DNA from: Selaginella moellendorffii
Lineage: Eukaryota; Streptophyta; Lycopodiopsida; Selaginellales; Selaginellaceae
Length of the DNA stretch: 64,000 nucleotides
Reading direction: 5' to 3'
Assembly: GCF_000143415.4 (NCBI RefSeq)
Contig: NW_003314266.1
Coordinates: 3,875,674 to 3,939,673, forward strand
The stretch's first letter is position 1, and every line of letters starts with the position of its first letter. Below the pieces are notes generated by a model. It ran no database searches and was not told the origin of the DNA. It saw only the letters and a list, made by a program, of their open reading frames with translations. Shown piece after piece: positions 49,301 through 63,903 of the stretch. Both the position numbers and the translations under genes were made by a program.

Positions 49301-49600
49301 TAGCACGTGAATAATCAAAATACATTATTATTGATTACAATTCTCAAATGTTTTATTAATATCAATGGCAAATCTTACTGCCCAAGGCAAGATTTCACTG
49401 CGTATAATGTTCGTCGCAAAGTGTGGGATTGAATACTAAAACCCCGGGGGCGTGTTTGTTTTTGTTTGGAGCGAGCTGACAAAGACGAGCATCCAAAAGA
49501 TAGCGAAAGATTTGCCGCTAAGGTGTTGATGGATGGCTTTGCACCATCCACATGCCTGTGCTATTTTGTCCCGGGGCCTCTTTTTTTCATATGCATGGTC
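46331..49600. other. intergenic, no gene recognised
   Basis: Mostly AT-rich. The longest ORF (46449-46895 plus, 148 codons) has no recognisable feature and lacks coding-like composition. Around 48550-48660 there are four imperfect tgttataa-containing repeats. I can support no gene here. Confidence 0.4.
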
Positions 49601-49913
49601 TCGAATGATTGAGAGAGCTCCTCCCTCTCTTTCAGTGTGTGAATCCAAAGCATCTTCCAGTACGCCATAGCCATGTAGCGGCAGCACTACGAGGCAAAAG
49701 CTCGGGGTCAAAATCCTCCAAAATCAAGCCCACCTCCACCACCTTGAAACAACACAAATCTCGCCACTGCCAAGCCGGGATGAGTGAATAAAAAGAAGTG
49801 TAACGAGCGCGATATAAAAGCTGGGAAAAGAGGGAATGGTGTGTGCGTACCTTTGGCGCAGTAGCGTCAGGAGAGAGGCAAGTAGGAGCAGCACGGCTCT
49901 CTGGATTGGAACC

Positions 49914-49985
49914 GAGAGCTTCTCTTTCTTTCTTTTCGAGGAAGTTATCCTTCTTTCTCGAGAAGAAAAGAAGGGAGAGCTTCTC
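49914..49985. other. imperfect hairpin, pyrimidine/purine-rich
   Basis: The left arm (gcttctctttctttcttttc, then gaggaag) pairs with the right arm (cttctttctcgagaagaaaa, then gaagggagagc) with a few mismatches and a loop of about 6 nt. On the minus strand it lies just downstream of a good TATA box at about 50055, within a possible first exon (ATG reading MRSSPFFSSRERRITSSKRK ... VPIQRAVLLLLASLLTLLRQ, then a GT donor near 49850). It could be a stem-loop RNA or a chance low-complexity repeat. Confidence 0.25.
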
Positions 49986-50051
49986 ATCTTCGTCCCGCCG
50001 ATTGAGTCGTTCTTCCCCGCGTGAGCCACCACCTGACTGACTGCTTCGCGA

Positions 50052-50062
50052 GTTTTTATAAG
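50052..50062 (-). promoter_or_regulatory. TATA box for an unidentified minus-strand transcript
   Basis: The minus strand reads CTTATAAAAAC, a close TATA match, about 30 bp upstream of a purine-rich possible leader. The transcript downstream is not identified: the best ATG gives a 44-codon exon with a hydrophobic C-terminal segment and an uncertain splice. Confidence 0.3.
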
Positions 50063-50611
50063 GCCACCCCCGAATTTTTAATGCCGCGCCGATGGTACGC
50101 TTTCTCCCTTGTCTCAACCAATGCTCTTTCGGGTACGCCGGTCAATTGTCACACTGCAATGACAATCATGTGCTTCGCAAAGGCGATGGCGTCGTTGCGT
50201 GCTTGCTTGCTTTGCTTTGGCTCTGGTAGAAAAAGAAAAACTCGTCGTCGTAGCGGACTATAACTTTGGCCCCTCCTCCAGCTCATCTCGTGTCACGTCC
50301 TTCAAACAGTGTCGCCCAAGTTCCTTTCCTCCTGTTCCTGTGCCTCCTGTTCTTCTTTTTTCCTTCGTTTTCCTAGAAAAGCTTTTGTGCCGATCGATCC
50401 ACTTCTTCCTGTTGCTGGCTGGCTGTGCTCACCATCTTTATTGCCGAAGAACTTGTCCATATCAGTCCCCAAGTCTCTGATGATTGCATTGAAAGTAAAA
50501 CACCACACATCTCGATTCGAATGGAATGGCTCCCTCAAAACATTGATACCTGCAGTCAGTGTTACACCAAAGAAGTTGACTGTGAATATCAGGCCAGACC
50601 TCTTTGGTTAG

Positions 50612-51837
50612 TCACGGCGCAGGCTTTTCAGGGCCTTTAGTAGAGGCCTTGGGAGCGGAGCCTTTTTGCTGCTGCTGCTGCTGCTTACTCGTCGAAGGCA
50701 GTGGTCTTAGAATCGCCCAAGCACGATGTCTTTCGGATTGCGGACCTTGTTCCAGCTTTGATACATCCTTAAGCTGCATATCGGAGTCTCAGAAAAGCCA
50801 AAACGAAATGAAGGATGAGGAAGTACTATACCAGTTCGATGAGTCGATCGATGAGCTTCAATGCTTTGGGATCTGACCTGACTGGACCTTCGTCGTCCTT
50901 GACTGGTTTATTCGGGAGCTTGACAACAAACTGGATAAAAGAGTAGCTTAGCAGCGTTTTTCCAACGTAGAAAAGAAAAAAAAAAGCTTGCACCTTCAAG
51001 CGATGACCTCGCTGGATAAGTTTCGATGCCATGTCTGCTTTCATCTCAAGGTCTCTCTCCTCCTGAAAAGCTCATAGATGAAACGAAGAACCATGGAACG
51101 TGGAAAACTCACGATCTTAGAAGTCACTTGAAGCTCTTTCAGGTCACTCAGCCTTCGAGACTCCAACTGCATTGCAAATAAGTTAGCAAGCCAAGAGAAA
51201 TGGAAGGAAGATCGCTACGTACATTCGTCTTCTTGCGTTCTTTCTCCCTGACTTTTTCCTTGTACTTCTCCTTCTTGTAGTCCATAAGTTTGCAGACAAC
51301 CGGTTCCTTGGATGGATCAACCTGTTCGTGGAAAATTCTAGTTTCATGGAAGATCAAACAATGCAGTACCTCGACCAAGTCTAGTCCCTGCTTCTCAGCA
51401 AGGCCGAGCGCTTCCTCTCTCGTTACTACTTTGTGACCTGAGAGAAAACCACAGAATCGTGAAAAAAGTTCTTTAGTTCTTCCAGGAAACCCAAAACACA
51501 TAAACTAAAAAAAAAATCGAATACCTTCTGAATCGACAAGGCGAATGAAGCGATCGGCGATGGCTCTGTTCATCCGGGGTCCCTTTGGAGCATTCGGCCG
51601 TGCGCGAGGATCGCCGATAATGTCATCGTCATCGTCTTTCTTCGTCTGCGCAAGGAAAAAATTCATTCTTGGGAGGAGAGGAGCGCGCTTGCTTACATTT
51701 CTAGCGTAGCTCCTGGAGAAGAGGAGATCGCCGCTCCAGCGCCATTGCAAGTCCTGATCGCTCCTCTCAATCGCACCGGCCGCTCGCCGCGCTGTACAAG
51801 AAGAAGCGCGAAGAACAAGACGACGCCATAGCGCCAT
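50612..51837 (-). CDS. organellar translation initiation factor IF-3
   Basis: Eight exons by eye (51837-51697, 51645-51525, 51437-51370, 51321-51223, 51166-51113, 51062-50994, 50930-50832, 50773-50612) give 270 residues with the frame kept throughout. An Arg-rich presequence (MALWRRLVLRASSCTARRAA) suggests mitochondrial or plastid import. The IF-3 N-domain reads VVTREEALGLAEKQGLDLVE and PVVCKLMDYKKEKYKEK. The C-domain reads ERDLEMKADMASKLIQRGHR and LKDVSKLEQGPQSERHRAWA. IF-3 keeps ribosomal subunits apart and checks start-codon pairing. The tail has a six-Gln run from a CTG-type repeat and ends KGPEKPAP. Its start lies 30 bp from the divergent dsRBD gene. Confidence 0.93.
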
Positions 51838-51867
51838 AGCTAGGGTTTAAGTTAGGGTTCTTCCAAA
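51838..51867. promoter_or_regulatory. 30-bp divergent start region with telo-box motif
   Basis: Only 30 bases separate the IF-3 ATG (minus) from the dsRBD-protein ATG (plus). They contain tagggtttaagttagggttc, two copies of the plant telo-box (AAACCCTA). Similar aaccctaa motifs sit next to the XRN start (about 54638-54650), upstream of SMC3 (about 56933) and upstream of the alcohol dehydrogenase (about 22698). In angiosperms telo-boxes mark genes of translation and growth. Confidence 0.55.
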
Positions 51868-52596
51868 ATGTACAAGAGCCAGCTCCAAGAATTCGCGCAG
51901 AAATCGGGCTGGACGGTGCCGCAGTACGATTCCATCAAGCAAGGCCTGCCCCATCTTCCGCGATTCCAAGCTTCGGTCGAGGTGAATGGCGTCAAGTACG
52001 AGTCCGAGGATGGATTTCCCAATCTCAAGGCCGCCGAGCACAGCGCCGCCAAGAAGGCGCTGGATTCGCTTATTGGCGGCGCCAATGGCGCTTCCACCGA
52101 TGCCTCTGGCTCCTCCATGGTACGATCGCGTAGCTTGCATTCTCTTTCTCTTCTCATGCTTCTTTCTTTTCTTCGTGCTTGTTCTTGGGTGTTCTAAAGA
52201 CCGGGCTTTGCAAGAATGTGCTCCAAGAGTACGCGCAAAGGAATGGCTTCTCTCTTCCAATCTACCAAATTGAGATCACTGGGCCGAGCCACAATTCAGT
52301 GTTTGCAGCGACTGTGGAGATCGGTGGAGTTTTGTACAAGGGTGGTACTGCCAAGAGCAAGAAAGAGGCCGAGGTGAAAGCCGCAAGAACAGCGATTCTT
52401 GCGATCAAAGAACTTGCAGGTAAGGAATGCTTCTCTTTTCTTGTATCTCTCATCTCATCTCTCTCATTCTTTTCGTTTTCTCTCAGAGGCCGCTCCTTCA
52501 GACGATTACGTTCCACCACAGTCTGGAAAAAAGCGAGTGAGAGCTGCCAAGAACAAGATCGAGAAAGAATCACCACGACGCAAACCACGGGTGTGA
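51868..52596 (+). CDS. double-stranded RNA-binding protein with two dsRBDs (DRB-type)
   Basis: Three exons (51868-52119, 52200-52419, 52487-52596), 193 residues. dsRBD1 starts MYKSQLQEFAQKSGWTVPQY and has PRFQASVEVNGVKYES and the KAAEHSAAKKALDSL helix. dsRBD2 reads CKNVLQEYAQRNGFSLPIYQ, FAATVEIGGVLYKGGTAKSK and KKEAEVKAARTAILAI. A basic tail (SGKKRVRAAKNKIEKESPRR) could be a nuclear signal. Paired dsRBDs of this kind occur in plant DRB/HYL1-like cofactors of Dicer-like enzymes. It converges with the XRN gene: only 64 bp separate the two stops. A decayed copy lies at 56.0-56.7 kb. Confidence 0.92.
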
Positions 52597-52660
52597 GAGA
52601 TCTCGAGGCAGCAAAGCTGGTAACTCAAACCTCTATTTTGTGTCTTTGTATTTGTAGCGA

Positions 52661-54637
52661 TTACCTCAATGAAGCACTGGAACTATTCGTGTTTAGAGCG
52701 AGCACAAGGTCTGATGAGAATCTATTCCTTCGCATTTCTTCCTCACTTAGCAGCTCCTGGAGCTCTCTTGTTGCCGCAGTGAGTCGGGCCTCGTCCACAA
52801 ACGGTAGCTTCACGACTCCTTTCCAGGCCTTCTTCGATCCGGTGTAGTCGACTTCGAAAGCTCCCGGGTAGAAATCAGCGATGGGAGAGGCTGGATCGAG
52901 CATTAGCTTCTGGTAGCAGGCCGGAAGAGCAGTGGAACTTTGCGGTGGTAGCACGGCCAGGAGCTGCTCCAGAGGCTTGAGTGGCTCACCGAGAGTGGGA
53001 TGGAAGACAAAGCCAGAGATTCTTTCGGAGAAGTCCGAGGCAAACGGTGCGTAGTAGTAAGGGTAGTACCATCGCCAGGAGCTCACGCCGTGGTAGTAGT
53101 AGCGGAGGATCCATGCAAGGCCTTCCAGGTACTTGAGCACCACCTTGGCACTCTCGCTCTCGGCCACCTCGAGCTTGAGGGAGTAGTACCTCGTCTTCCA
53201 TCCTGGCGAGCCGAGATCACTCCTGTCCATCTTGAGCTGGATGTTGAATTCGCGATCTTGGTTCCTGGTAAGTTGCGTCCTCACTTTCAGTTTTAGCAGC
53301 TCCAAGGTTCTGTGCTGCTCGTCGAGCTCGTGATTTTCAGGACTGGATGGCTGAGGTTCTTCACTTTGCTCGAGTTCCAAGTGATCTACGACAGTGTTAT
53401 CCAGTTCCAGAGCTACGTCTTCACCGTTTTCTAGATCCCAGACCTCTTCCGGAACCTCCACGACGTGATCTTCTTGGTCTACTCGACTTGGAGCTCCAGC
53501 AAACTCTCGTCTTCTTCTGGTACGTCTCGGCCTTTTCCTCCTCTCTTTCTTCTTATACTTGTTCTTGAGGAAGCCTTCTTCGCTGGCAGCTATGGCGGAG
53601 AAGAAGTGTGCCACACTCGGTAAGTTCATTTCACCGTTTCTCGTGAGATAGTCACCCATTTGCGTGAACTCGGTTGTGTAGATGGTGATCATCGAGTCGA
53701 TAGCCCCATCGTCAATCAGCAAAGTTGGAATGTGAGGGAGAAAATCGTTGCCGATCAAGCAGCACATAAACACAAAGTCGTCTATCACCCGCTCGTCATC
53801 GATCTCAAACGGTGGACACTCGGCCACTCTCATTCTCTGGACGAGGCATTCGCGTAGCAGCGAAAGATCGAGGAACTCAAATCCAGTAGCAACGTTTTCC
53901 TGCCGCTGGCTCGTCCACTCTCGAGATTCACGCAAGATGGAGAAGTTCTGCTCGTGAGTGGCGAGTGTCAGGAGGATCAAATCAGCGTCGGCTCCAAAAA
54001 CACAGTGGCTGGTCTCCGGATCATACTCTCCAGAGTGGTTTTTCCTCTTCCCGCAAATGAAGCTCATGATCTTGTGCTCTCCCTCTCCAGGAACGCTCGA
54101 GTCGGAGAGTATCACTTGGAGGCCCTTCCACGAAGCGCTGGTGGCGAGACGAAGATTTACGTACTCTCGCAGAGCAGCGGAGAGATCGGCCATGAACTTC
54201 GTCCCGGGAGTGATCACATTCGAGTCTTCCAATCCAGATCCTCTCCCGGGAGGCGGGAGAGCTCTCCCCTCGGCGGCAAATCGCCCACGAAGTTTTTCCT
54301 CGGCAGCGGTAGCATCGGCGGCCTCTCTAGCGGCCACAAATCTCCGCGCGCGCTGCTGGTTCATCTTTGCGCGCGGAGCCACGCCATCCACGGCCAAGAA
54401 CAAGAGCTTCCTGGGACGAACAAGCTCCACCACAGCGTCTATGTAAGCTCCAATCCCCTGGAATACCTCGTCTTGCGTGGTCGGCAATGGGCGGCCATCG
54501 CTGCCGCTGGGATGAAAGCACGAATGGACGATGGAATTCATGTCCAAGTAGAGATTGTCGTGGCACTGCCCGGAGCTCGCCCCCACTACCGCTGGAAACG
54601 CGCGACAAAGCCATCCAAAGAACGAAGGAATCCCCAT
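52661..54637 (-). CDS. 5'-3' exoribonuclease, XRN family, intronless
   Basis: 658 residues in a single exon. The N-terminal nuclease core is intact: MGIPSFFGWLCRAFPAVV, YLDMNSIVHSCFH, VDGVAPRAKMNQQRARRFVA (basic 5'-phosphate pocket), PGTKFM, PGEGEHKIM, GADADLILLTLATHE and DDFVFMCCLIGNDFLPHIPT. The CR2 region YLEGLAWILRYYYHGVSSW then WYYPYYYAPFASDFSERI and a C-terminal stretch ending LSEEEMRRNRFS follow. XRNs degrade 5'-monophosphate RNA. It is much shorter than Arabidopsis XRN2/3/4 (about 950-1000 residues, many introns). A Lys/Arg-rich and acidic insert at about residues 365-440 replaces the usual linker, and I see no CCHC zinc knuckle. A retrocopy origin is likely. Confidence 0.94.
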   Translation of the reverse strand: MGIPSFFGWLCRAFPAVVGASSGQCHDNLYLDMNSIVHSCFHPSGSDGRPLPTTQDEVFQGIGAYIDAVVELVRPRKLLFLAVDGVAPRAKMNQQRARRFVAAREAADATAAEEKLRGRFAAEGRALPPPGRGSGLEDSNVITPGTKFMADLSAALREYVNLRLATSASWKGLQVILSDSSVPGEGEHKIMSFICGKRKNHSGEYDPETSHCVFGADADLILLTLATHEQNFSILRESREWTSQRQENVATGFEFLDLSLLRECLVQRMRVAECPPFEIDDERVIDDFVFMCCLIGNDFLPHIPTLLIDDGAIDSMITIYTTEFTQMGDYLTRNGEMNLPSVAHFFSAIAASEEGFLKNKYKKKERRKRPRRTRRRREFAGAPSRVDQEDHVVEVPEEVWDLENGEDVALELDNTVVDHLELEQSEEPQPSSPENHELDEQHRTLELLKLKVRTQLTRNQDREFNIQLKMDRSDLGSPGWKTRYYSLKLEVAESESAKVVLKYLEGLAWILRYYYHGVSSWRWYYPYYYAPFASDFSERISGFVFHPTLGEPLKPLEQLLAVLPPQSSTALPACYQKLMLDPASPIADFYPGAFEVDYTGSKKAWKGVVKLPFVDEARLTAATRELQELLSEEEMRRNRFSSDLVLALNTNSSSASLR

Positions 54638-54841
54638 AAACCCTAACTTTCAGTTAAATTCAAAATTGAAGGGCACAAAATAACCGGTATATTCTATGAT
54701 CTATCTAAGAATCCATTTCATTTCTTCATTATTTGGTTTAGATTGTATATAGACTCATTTCTGTTCCCATTGTACGTGTTGTTTCCTTTTCATCCACGGT
54801 TTTTTAGTGGTTTTAGGTCTTTGGCTTGAATCTAGATGATA

Positions 54842-54919
54842 GCAATGTTGTGCAGAAGATAAGATGGTATCATCTTGACAGCAATGTTGTGCAGAAGATA
54901 AGATGTTATCACCTTGACA
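54842..54919. repeat. 39-bp tandem repeat, two copies
   Basis: The unit gcaatgttgtgcagaagata plus 19 bases (ending cttgaca) occurs twice in a row at 54842-54880 and 54881-54919 with two differences. Non-coding region upstream of the XRN start. Confidence 0.85.
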
Positions 54920-54981
54920 TATAGTATTTTAAAATCTAAAATATATCTTTGGCCAAAGCGTAGCTGCAAATTCTGTGAAAG

Positions 54982-55810
54982 CTAAGAAAACATTCCGGTG
55001 GTCACTGTGCAGGAGAAGTGACACCAGCAGGTCTGTGTTTGCTCCACGTACTTGCCAAAGCAATTCTGCTCGTCCTCGATAAGCTTGCCACACTCTTTGC
55101 GATTCTCGTCAATCAGCTTCGAAAACATAGTCTTTGCATTTAGGAGACGTGCATACTTTGTATCATTGATCAATGCGCACATTTTTTGGTCCAACCACAA
55201 CCATTGCACAATGTAACGCTAGCCCGGGGTTGCATACAAGTTTCAGCGATTTTCAACAGAAAGACACAAGCATTTGGACGGTGGCCCAGGCAATCGCCTG
55301 CTTTTTCAACCATCATAAAGAGGACCCCGTCAGACGGATGTTGTTGAGTTTCATCTTCATTTCGGAGTGCAGCGCCTCAACCTGGGCACCCAGGGTATGC
55401 ATCACGTCCACGAGATGTCCCAGGTTCATCGAAGCCAGCTTCTGCCCCATGCTCTCGAAGTCTTCCTTGATGCGACCAGGTACTTGCCGACGAGTCAAAC
55501 TCGTCTTTTTCTTCGCATCGAACAAGAAATCCTTGCCCGTAGAGGGTTACTTATCTCGCAGACCGGCTAAAGCTGCCGAGCAAGTTTCCAGGAGACCTTG
55601 ACGCCGTATTATCCGGGGCGAATCTAGATGCGATTCTTGTCCATGGCGGCAATCTAATTCCTTAAAAGAAAGGAACGCAAACAATTGCCTTGATCTCTTT
55701 CCCGATAGGCTTGCAACATCGGCATGATTTTTTAACATGTACCCTTTGCGTTTACGAGACGTGCATACTCCCTTGTTGGGTTCTTTTGTCTCAAGCAAGC
55801 AGAACGTCAC
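54982..55810 (-). CDS. possible unrecognised gene or gene relic
   Basis: Three minus-strand open stretches could be exons: 55810-55547 (ETKEPNKGVCTSRKRKG then KNHADVASLSGKRSRQ), 55525-55313 (RRQVPGRIKEDFESMGQKLA, GAQVEALHSEMKMKLNNI), and 55209-54982 (KMCALINDTKYARLLNAKTM, GKLIEDEQNCFGKYVEQTQT, a Cys-containing end). The middle one looks helical. The bases encoding YARLLNAK near 55140 recur near 55750 (YARLVNAK in another frame), suggesting an internal duplication. I could not build a consistent spliced frame and do not recognise a family. Confidence 0.3.
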
Positions 55811-55984
55811 CCATTCTTCATCTGTGCAAGGAAGAAAAAATAAGAAAATTCATTAGTGTGCTTGCCACCTTGAGAAGGTATTTGACTGATCGGTCCTCCC
55901 AATCCGTAGAAGAAGAATGGATCTAGAACAAGGTGACACTTTGACATATGCAACACATTCTATAGAACATTCTGACGTCTCGGG

Positions 55985-56671
55985 GCGACGGTAGTTAATG
56001 TGCAGAAAGCTGGACAATGCCGCAGTACGACTTTTCCATGGAAGGCCTGCCGCATCTCCCTCGGTTCCAAGCTTCTGTCGAGGTGAATGGCCTCAAATAC
56101 GACTCGGAGGATGGTTTTCCAGACCTCAAGGCCGCCAAGCACAGCGCCGCCAACAAGGCCCTGGATGCGCTCAATGGGCCTACTTCAGCCGATGGCTCCC
56201 TGATACGATCGCTTGAATCTCACGGTTTTCGTCTTCCTGAGCGGGTAAAGACCGGGCTTTGCAAGAGTGAGCTCCAAGAGCACGCATCAAGTGGAGATCA
56301 AAGGACCGAGTCACAAGTCAGAGTTTGAAGCAACTGTGGAGATCGGTATTTTTTTCTACAAGGGTGGTACTGCCAAGAACAAGAAAGATGCCGAGGCGAA
56401 AGCCGCACGAACAGCGGCCCTGCAGGTAAGGCAGGCTTCTCTTTTTCTCTTTTATTCCATCTCTTCATCTCATTTTATTCTTTTCCTTTCTTCCACCACA
56501 GTCTGGGAAGAAACGAGTGAGAGCTGCAGTCTGGGAAGAAACGAGTGGGAGCTGCAAAGAACAAGATCGGGAAAGGTTTCATCACAGCCTGGGAAGGAAC
56601 GAGTGAGAGCTGCAAAGAACAAGGATCCCAATCTTCTCAAACCAAAAGCAAGAAAAAGAGCCAACGATTAA
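55985..56671 (+). pseudogene. decayed copy of the dsRBD protein gene
   Basis: Matches 51.9-52.6 kb: PRFQASVEVNGLKYDSEDGF then KAAKHSAANKALDAL, then the second-domain start TGLCKSELQEHA. A deletion and frame change follow, then EIKGPSHKSEFEATVEIG and YKGGTAKNKKDAEAKAARTA. The first 16 codons, including the ATG, are missing. The tail motif SGKKRVRAA is repeated three times by small tandem duplications at about 56500-56630. It is not functional as a two-dsRBD protein. Confidence 0.85.
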
Positions 56672-56774
56672 TTGCACAGCACGCTGGTACAAATCGTGCT
56701 TGAGCTCCTGGAGAGCGAGAGCGAGCCAAGAGAGAGAATAGACAATCAAGAGAGAAGCTATGGGAGATGTAACA

Positions 56775-56850
56775 ACTAGAACTATTGGTGTTACAAGGTC
56801 TGATGAGAATCTTTGCATTTCTTCTTCACTTCTAAGCTGCTCTTCACTCG
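56775..56850 (-). pseudogene. scrap of the XRN 3' end
   Basis: The minus strand encodes LRSEEEMQRFSSDLVTP, matching the XRN C-terminus (LLSEEEMRRNRFSSDLVLA). It follows the dsRBD relic exactly as the XRN gene follows the dsRBD gene at 52.6 kb, so both were copied as one segment. Confidence 0.75.
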
Positions 56851-57033
56851 AAAGCACGATGTGACAATGGAACTTGTCCAATTTCGTGGCGATGCCCGCT
56901 TTCAAACTTGAAAGAGAAGCTATATTGCCATAACCCTAACTTTAAAACATAATATTCGTGGTTTAGGGCTTTTCAATTAAAAGAGTGAAGGAGGGAAGGC
57001 TATGGCGGCTTAGGGTACCGGGGAGCGAGCGCG

Positions 57034-62146
<5,113 letters not shown>

Positions 62147-62444
62147 CTTTTCGGGACTTGGGAAAGAGTTTGGTCCCTCTCTTTCTTTTCCTTTCCTCTC
62201 TTACTCGCGTATACGCTTTGTGCAGCTGACTGACTCTTAACAGCGCTTCGTTTTGTAAATTTTCACAAGCTCTACTAAATACGATCTTTGGATGTTTTTG
62301 TCAGTTGTACACCCTTTCTTCTTGGCAAACTCCGAGCCAGAAAGTTTCTCGACTGAGGTATCAGATTGATTGAGTCGCATTATTCCATAAACTAGTGCGT
62401 CTAATGGACTCGTTTGTGAAAAAAGAGCCGATTTTTCTGTCCAC
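62147..62444. other. intergenic between SMC3 and the M48 peptidase
   Basis: The SMC3 3' region and the peptidase promoter. Nothing else is recognisable. Confidence 0.5.
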
Positions 62445-63816
62445 ATGAGTCTGTTCCTTCCAGGTTTCCAGTACAAGGCGCCCTCTTCGTTGCACTCCCA
62501 GTTTCATCGCTCCAATGTCAAGGTAAAACACAAAGCTTTCATTGCGAGGGACTTAAATGTTTTCCGCACAGATGTGTATCAATTCGATCGGAGTGCTCAG
62601 GCCTCGAGCTGCTCGGCCAATTCCAAATCTTTTAGCGGATGATTTCAGGCATCCTCTGGACCAGCAGGTGCTCAATTTCTGCAAGTCATTGTCTCTAGCC
62701 AGTGAATTTTTTTATGCAGAACACGGCAATCTTGCGGGTCATTCCAGGACTTCCTGAGATTGGAAAGCTTATTCTAGGTGGACTTTAACGCTTGTCGATT
62801 TGATTTTTTATTAAGAGTTTTTATTCTGTCAAGCAGGGCCTGTGGCAGAGCAAGTGATGCTCTTAGAGAACATAGCTAGTTCTGTCAAAGTTAACGACAA
62901 ACAGGTACCAATCCTTCTGAAGTTCTTTTAGTCTTTTCTAATGACTTCTGTTCCAGCTGCCTCATCTTCATGACTTAATCACAGAGGCTTCTACCATACT
63001 CGGGTTGGAATCGCCTCCAGATTTGTATGTTCGGCAGAATCCCGTTCCAAATGCCTACACTTTGGCCATCGCCGGAAAAAAGCCATTCATTGTGTTGCAT
63101 ACAAGCATCATAGAGCTTCTCAAGCCAGCTGAGCTTCAGGTCAGTAGTTTTTCGTTTTGGTTGTGTACGTCTCTCAAGTGTTAAACTACAGGCAGTGATT
63201 GCTCACGAACTTGGTCACCTGAAATGCGATCATGGCATATGGCTAACGTTTGCAAACATTCTTGCAATGGGAGCCTACTCCCTGCCCGGTAATTATCTAA
63301 AACTTTTTCCAGTCCAAAGCTTACAGTTTCGATTGACGATCAAGCAGGATTGGGAACTGTTATTGCTCGCAATCTCGAAGAGCAGATATTTAGATGGGTG
63401 AGAGCTGCCGAACTAACTTGTGATCGAGCAGCTCTTCTCGTGGTTCGTGATCCCGACGTAAGTAGTAAAAACTCTCTTCATTTCTCCGTGCTGATGGTTG
63501 TCTGAGAACTTTCAGGTGGTGATCTCTTTGCTAATGAAACTCTCAGGTGGATGCCCATCACTTGCAAACCAGCTAAACGTCCAAGAGTTTCTGAAACAAG
63601 CTCGTTCGTACGACGAGGCTTCCGCCAGTCCTCTAGGATGGTATCTCAGGCGAGTGATATATCCTCGGATCATTGCCTATCGCTCTCTCACACTTTCTCA
63701 ACAGGAACGCTCAAACGAGGCAGCTCTCGCATCCATTGCCAGTCTTGAGAGCTCGGGAGATCGATCAATGGGGTCGAAGCACCCAATACAAAGCATTAGT
63801 GGCTCGTAAGTTCTAG
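62445..63816 (+). CDS. M48 family metallopeptidase, plastoglobule PGM48-like
   Basis: Nine exons (62445-62522, 62572-62667, 62720-62777, 62837-62904, 62957-63139, 63192-63288, 63348-63457, 63516-63649, 63705-63816) give 311 residues. The Ser/His-rich, basic N-terminus suits a plastid transit peptide. The core reads ESPPDLYVRQNPVPNAYTLA, the zinc motif HELGH in AVIAHELGHLKCDHGIW, then AAELTCDRAALLV with the third ligand region, and the end LSHPLPVLRAREIDQWGRS. This closely follows the Arabidopsis plastoglobule peptidase PGM48, linked to leaf senescence. The last intron has a GC donor (CTCAG|GCGAGT). It converges on the aleurain-like gene, whose stop is about 90 bp away. Confidence 0.93.
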
Positions 63817-63903
63817 CAAATTCTTACACAATTTCCAGGACACAGAGCTGTACATACGATAGAATGAATAGAATAAATAAGCGAACTATATCCATAGCGG
63901 TTC

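Noticed and set aside
53954-54646. 230-residue plus-strand ORF opposite the XRN gene
   Set aside because: Shadow of the conserved XRN nuclease core on the other strand.
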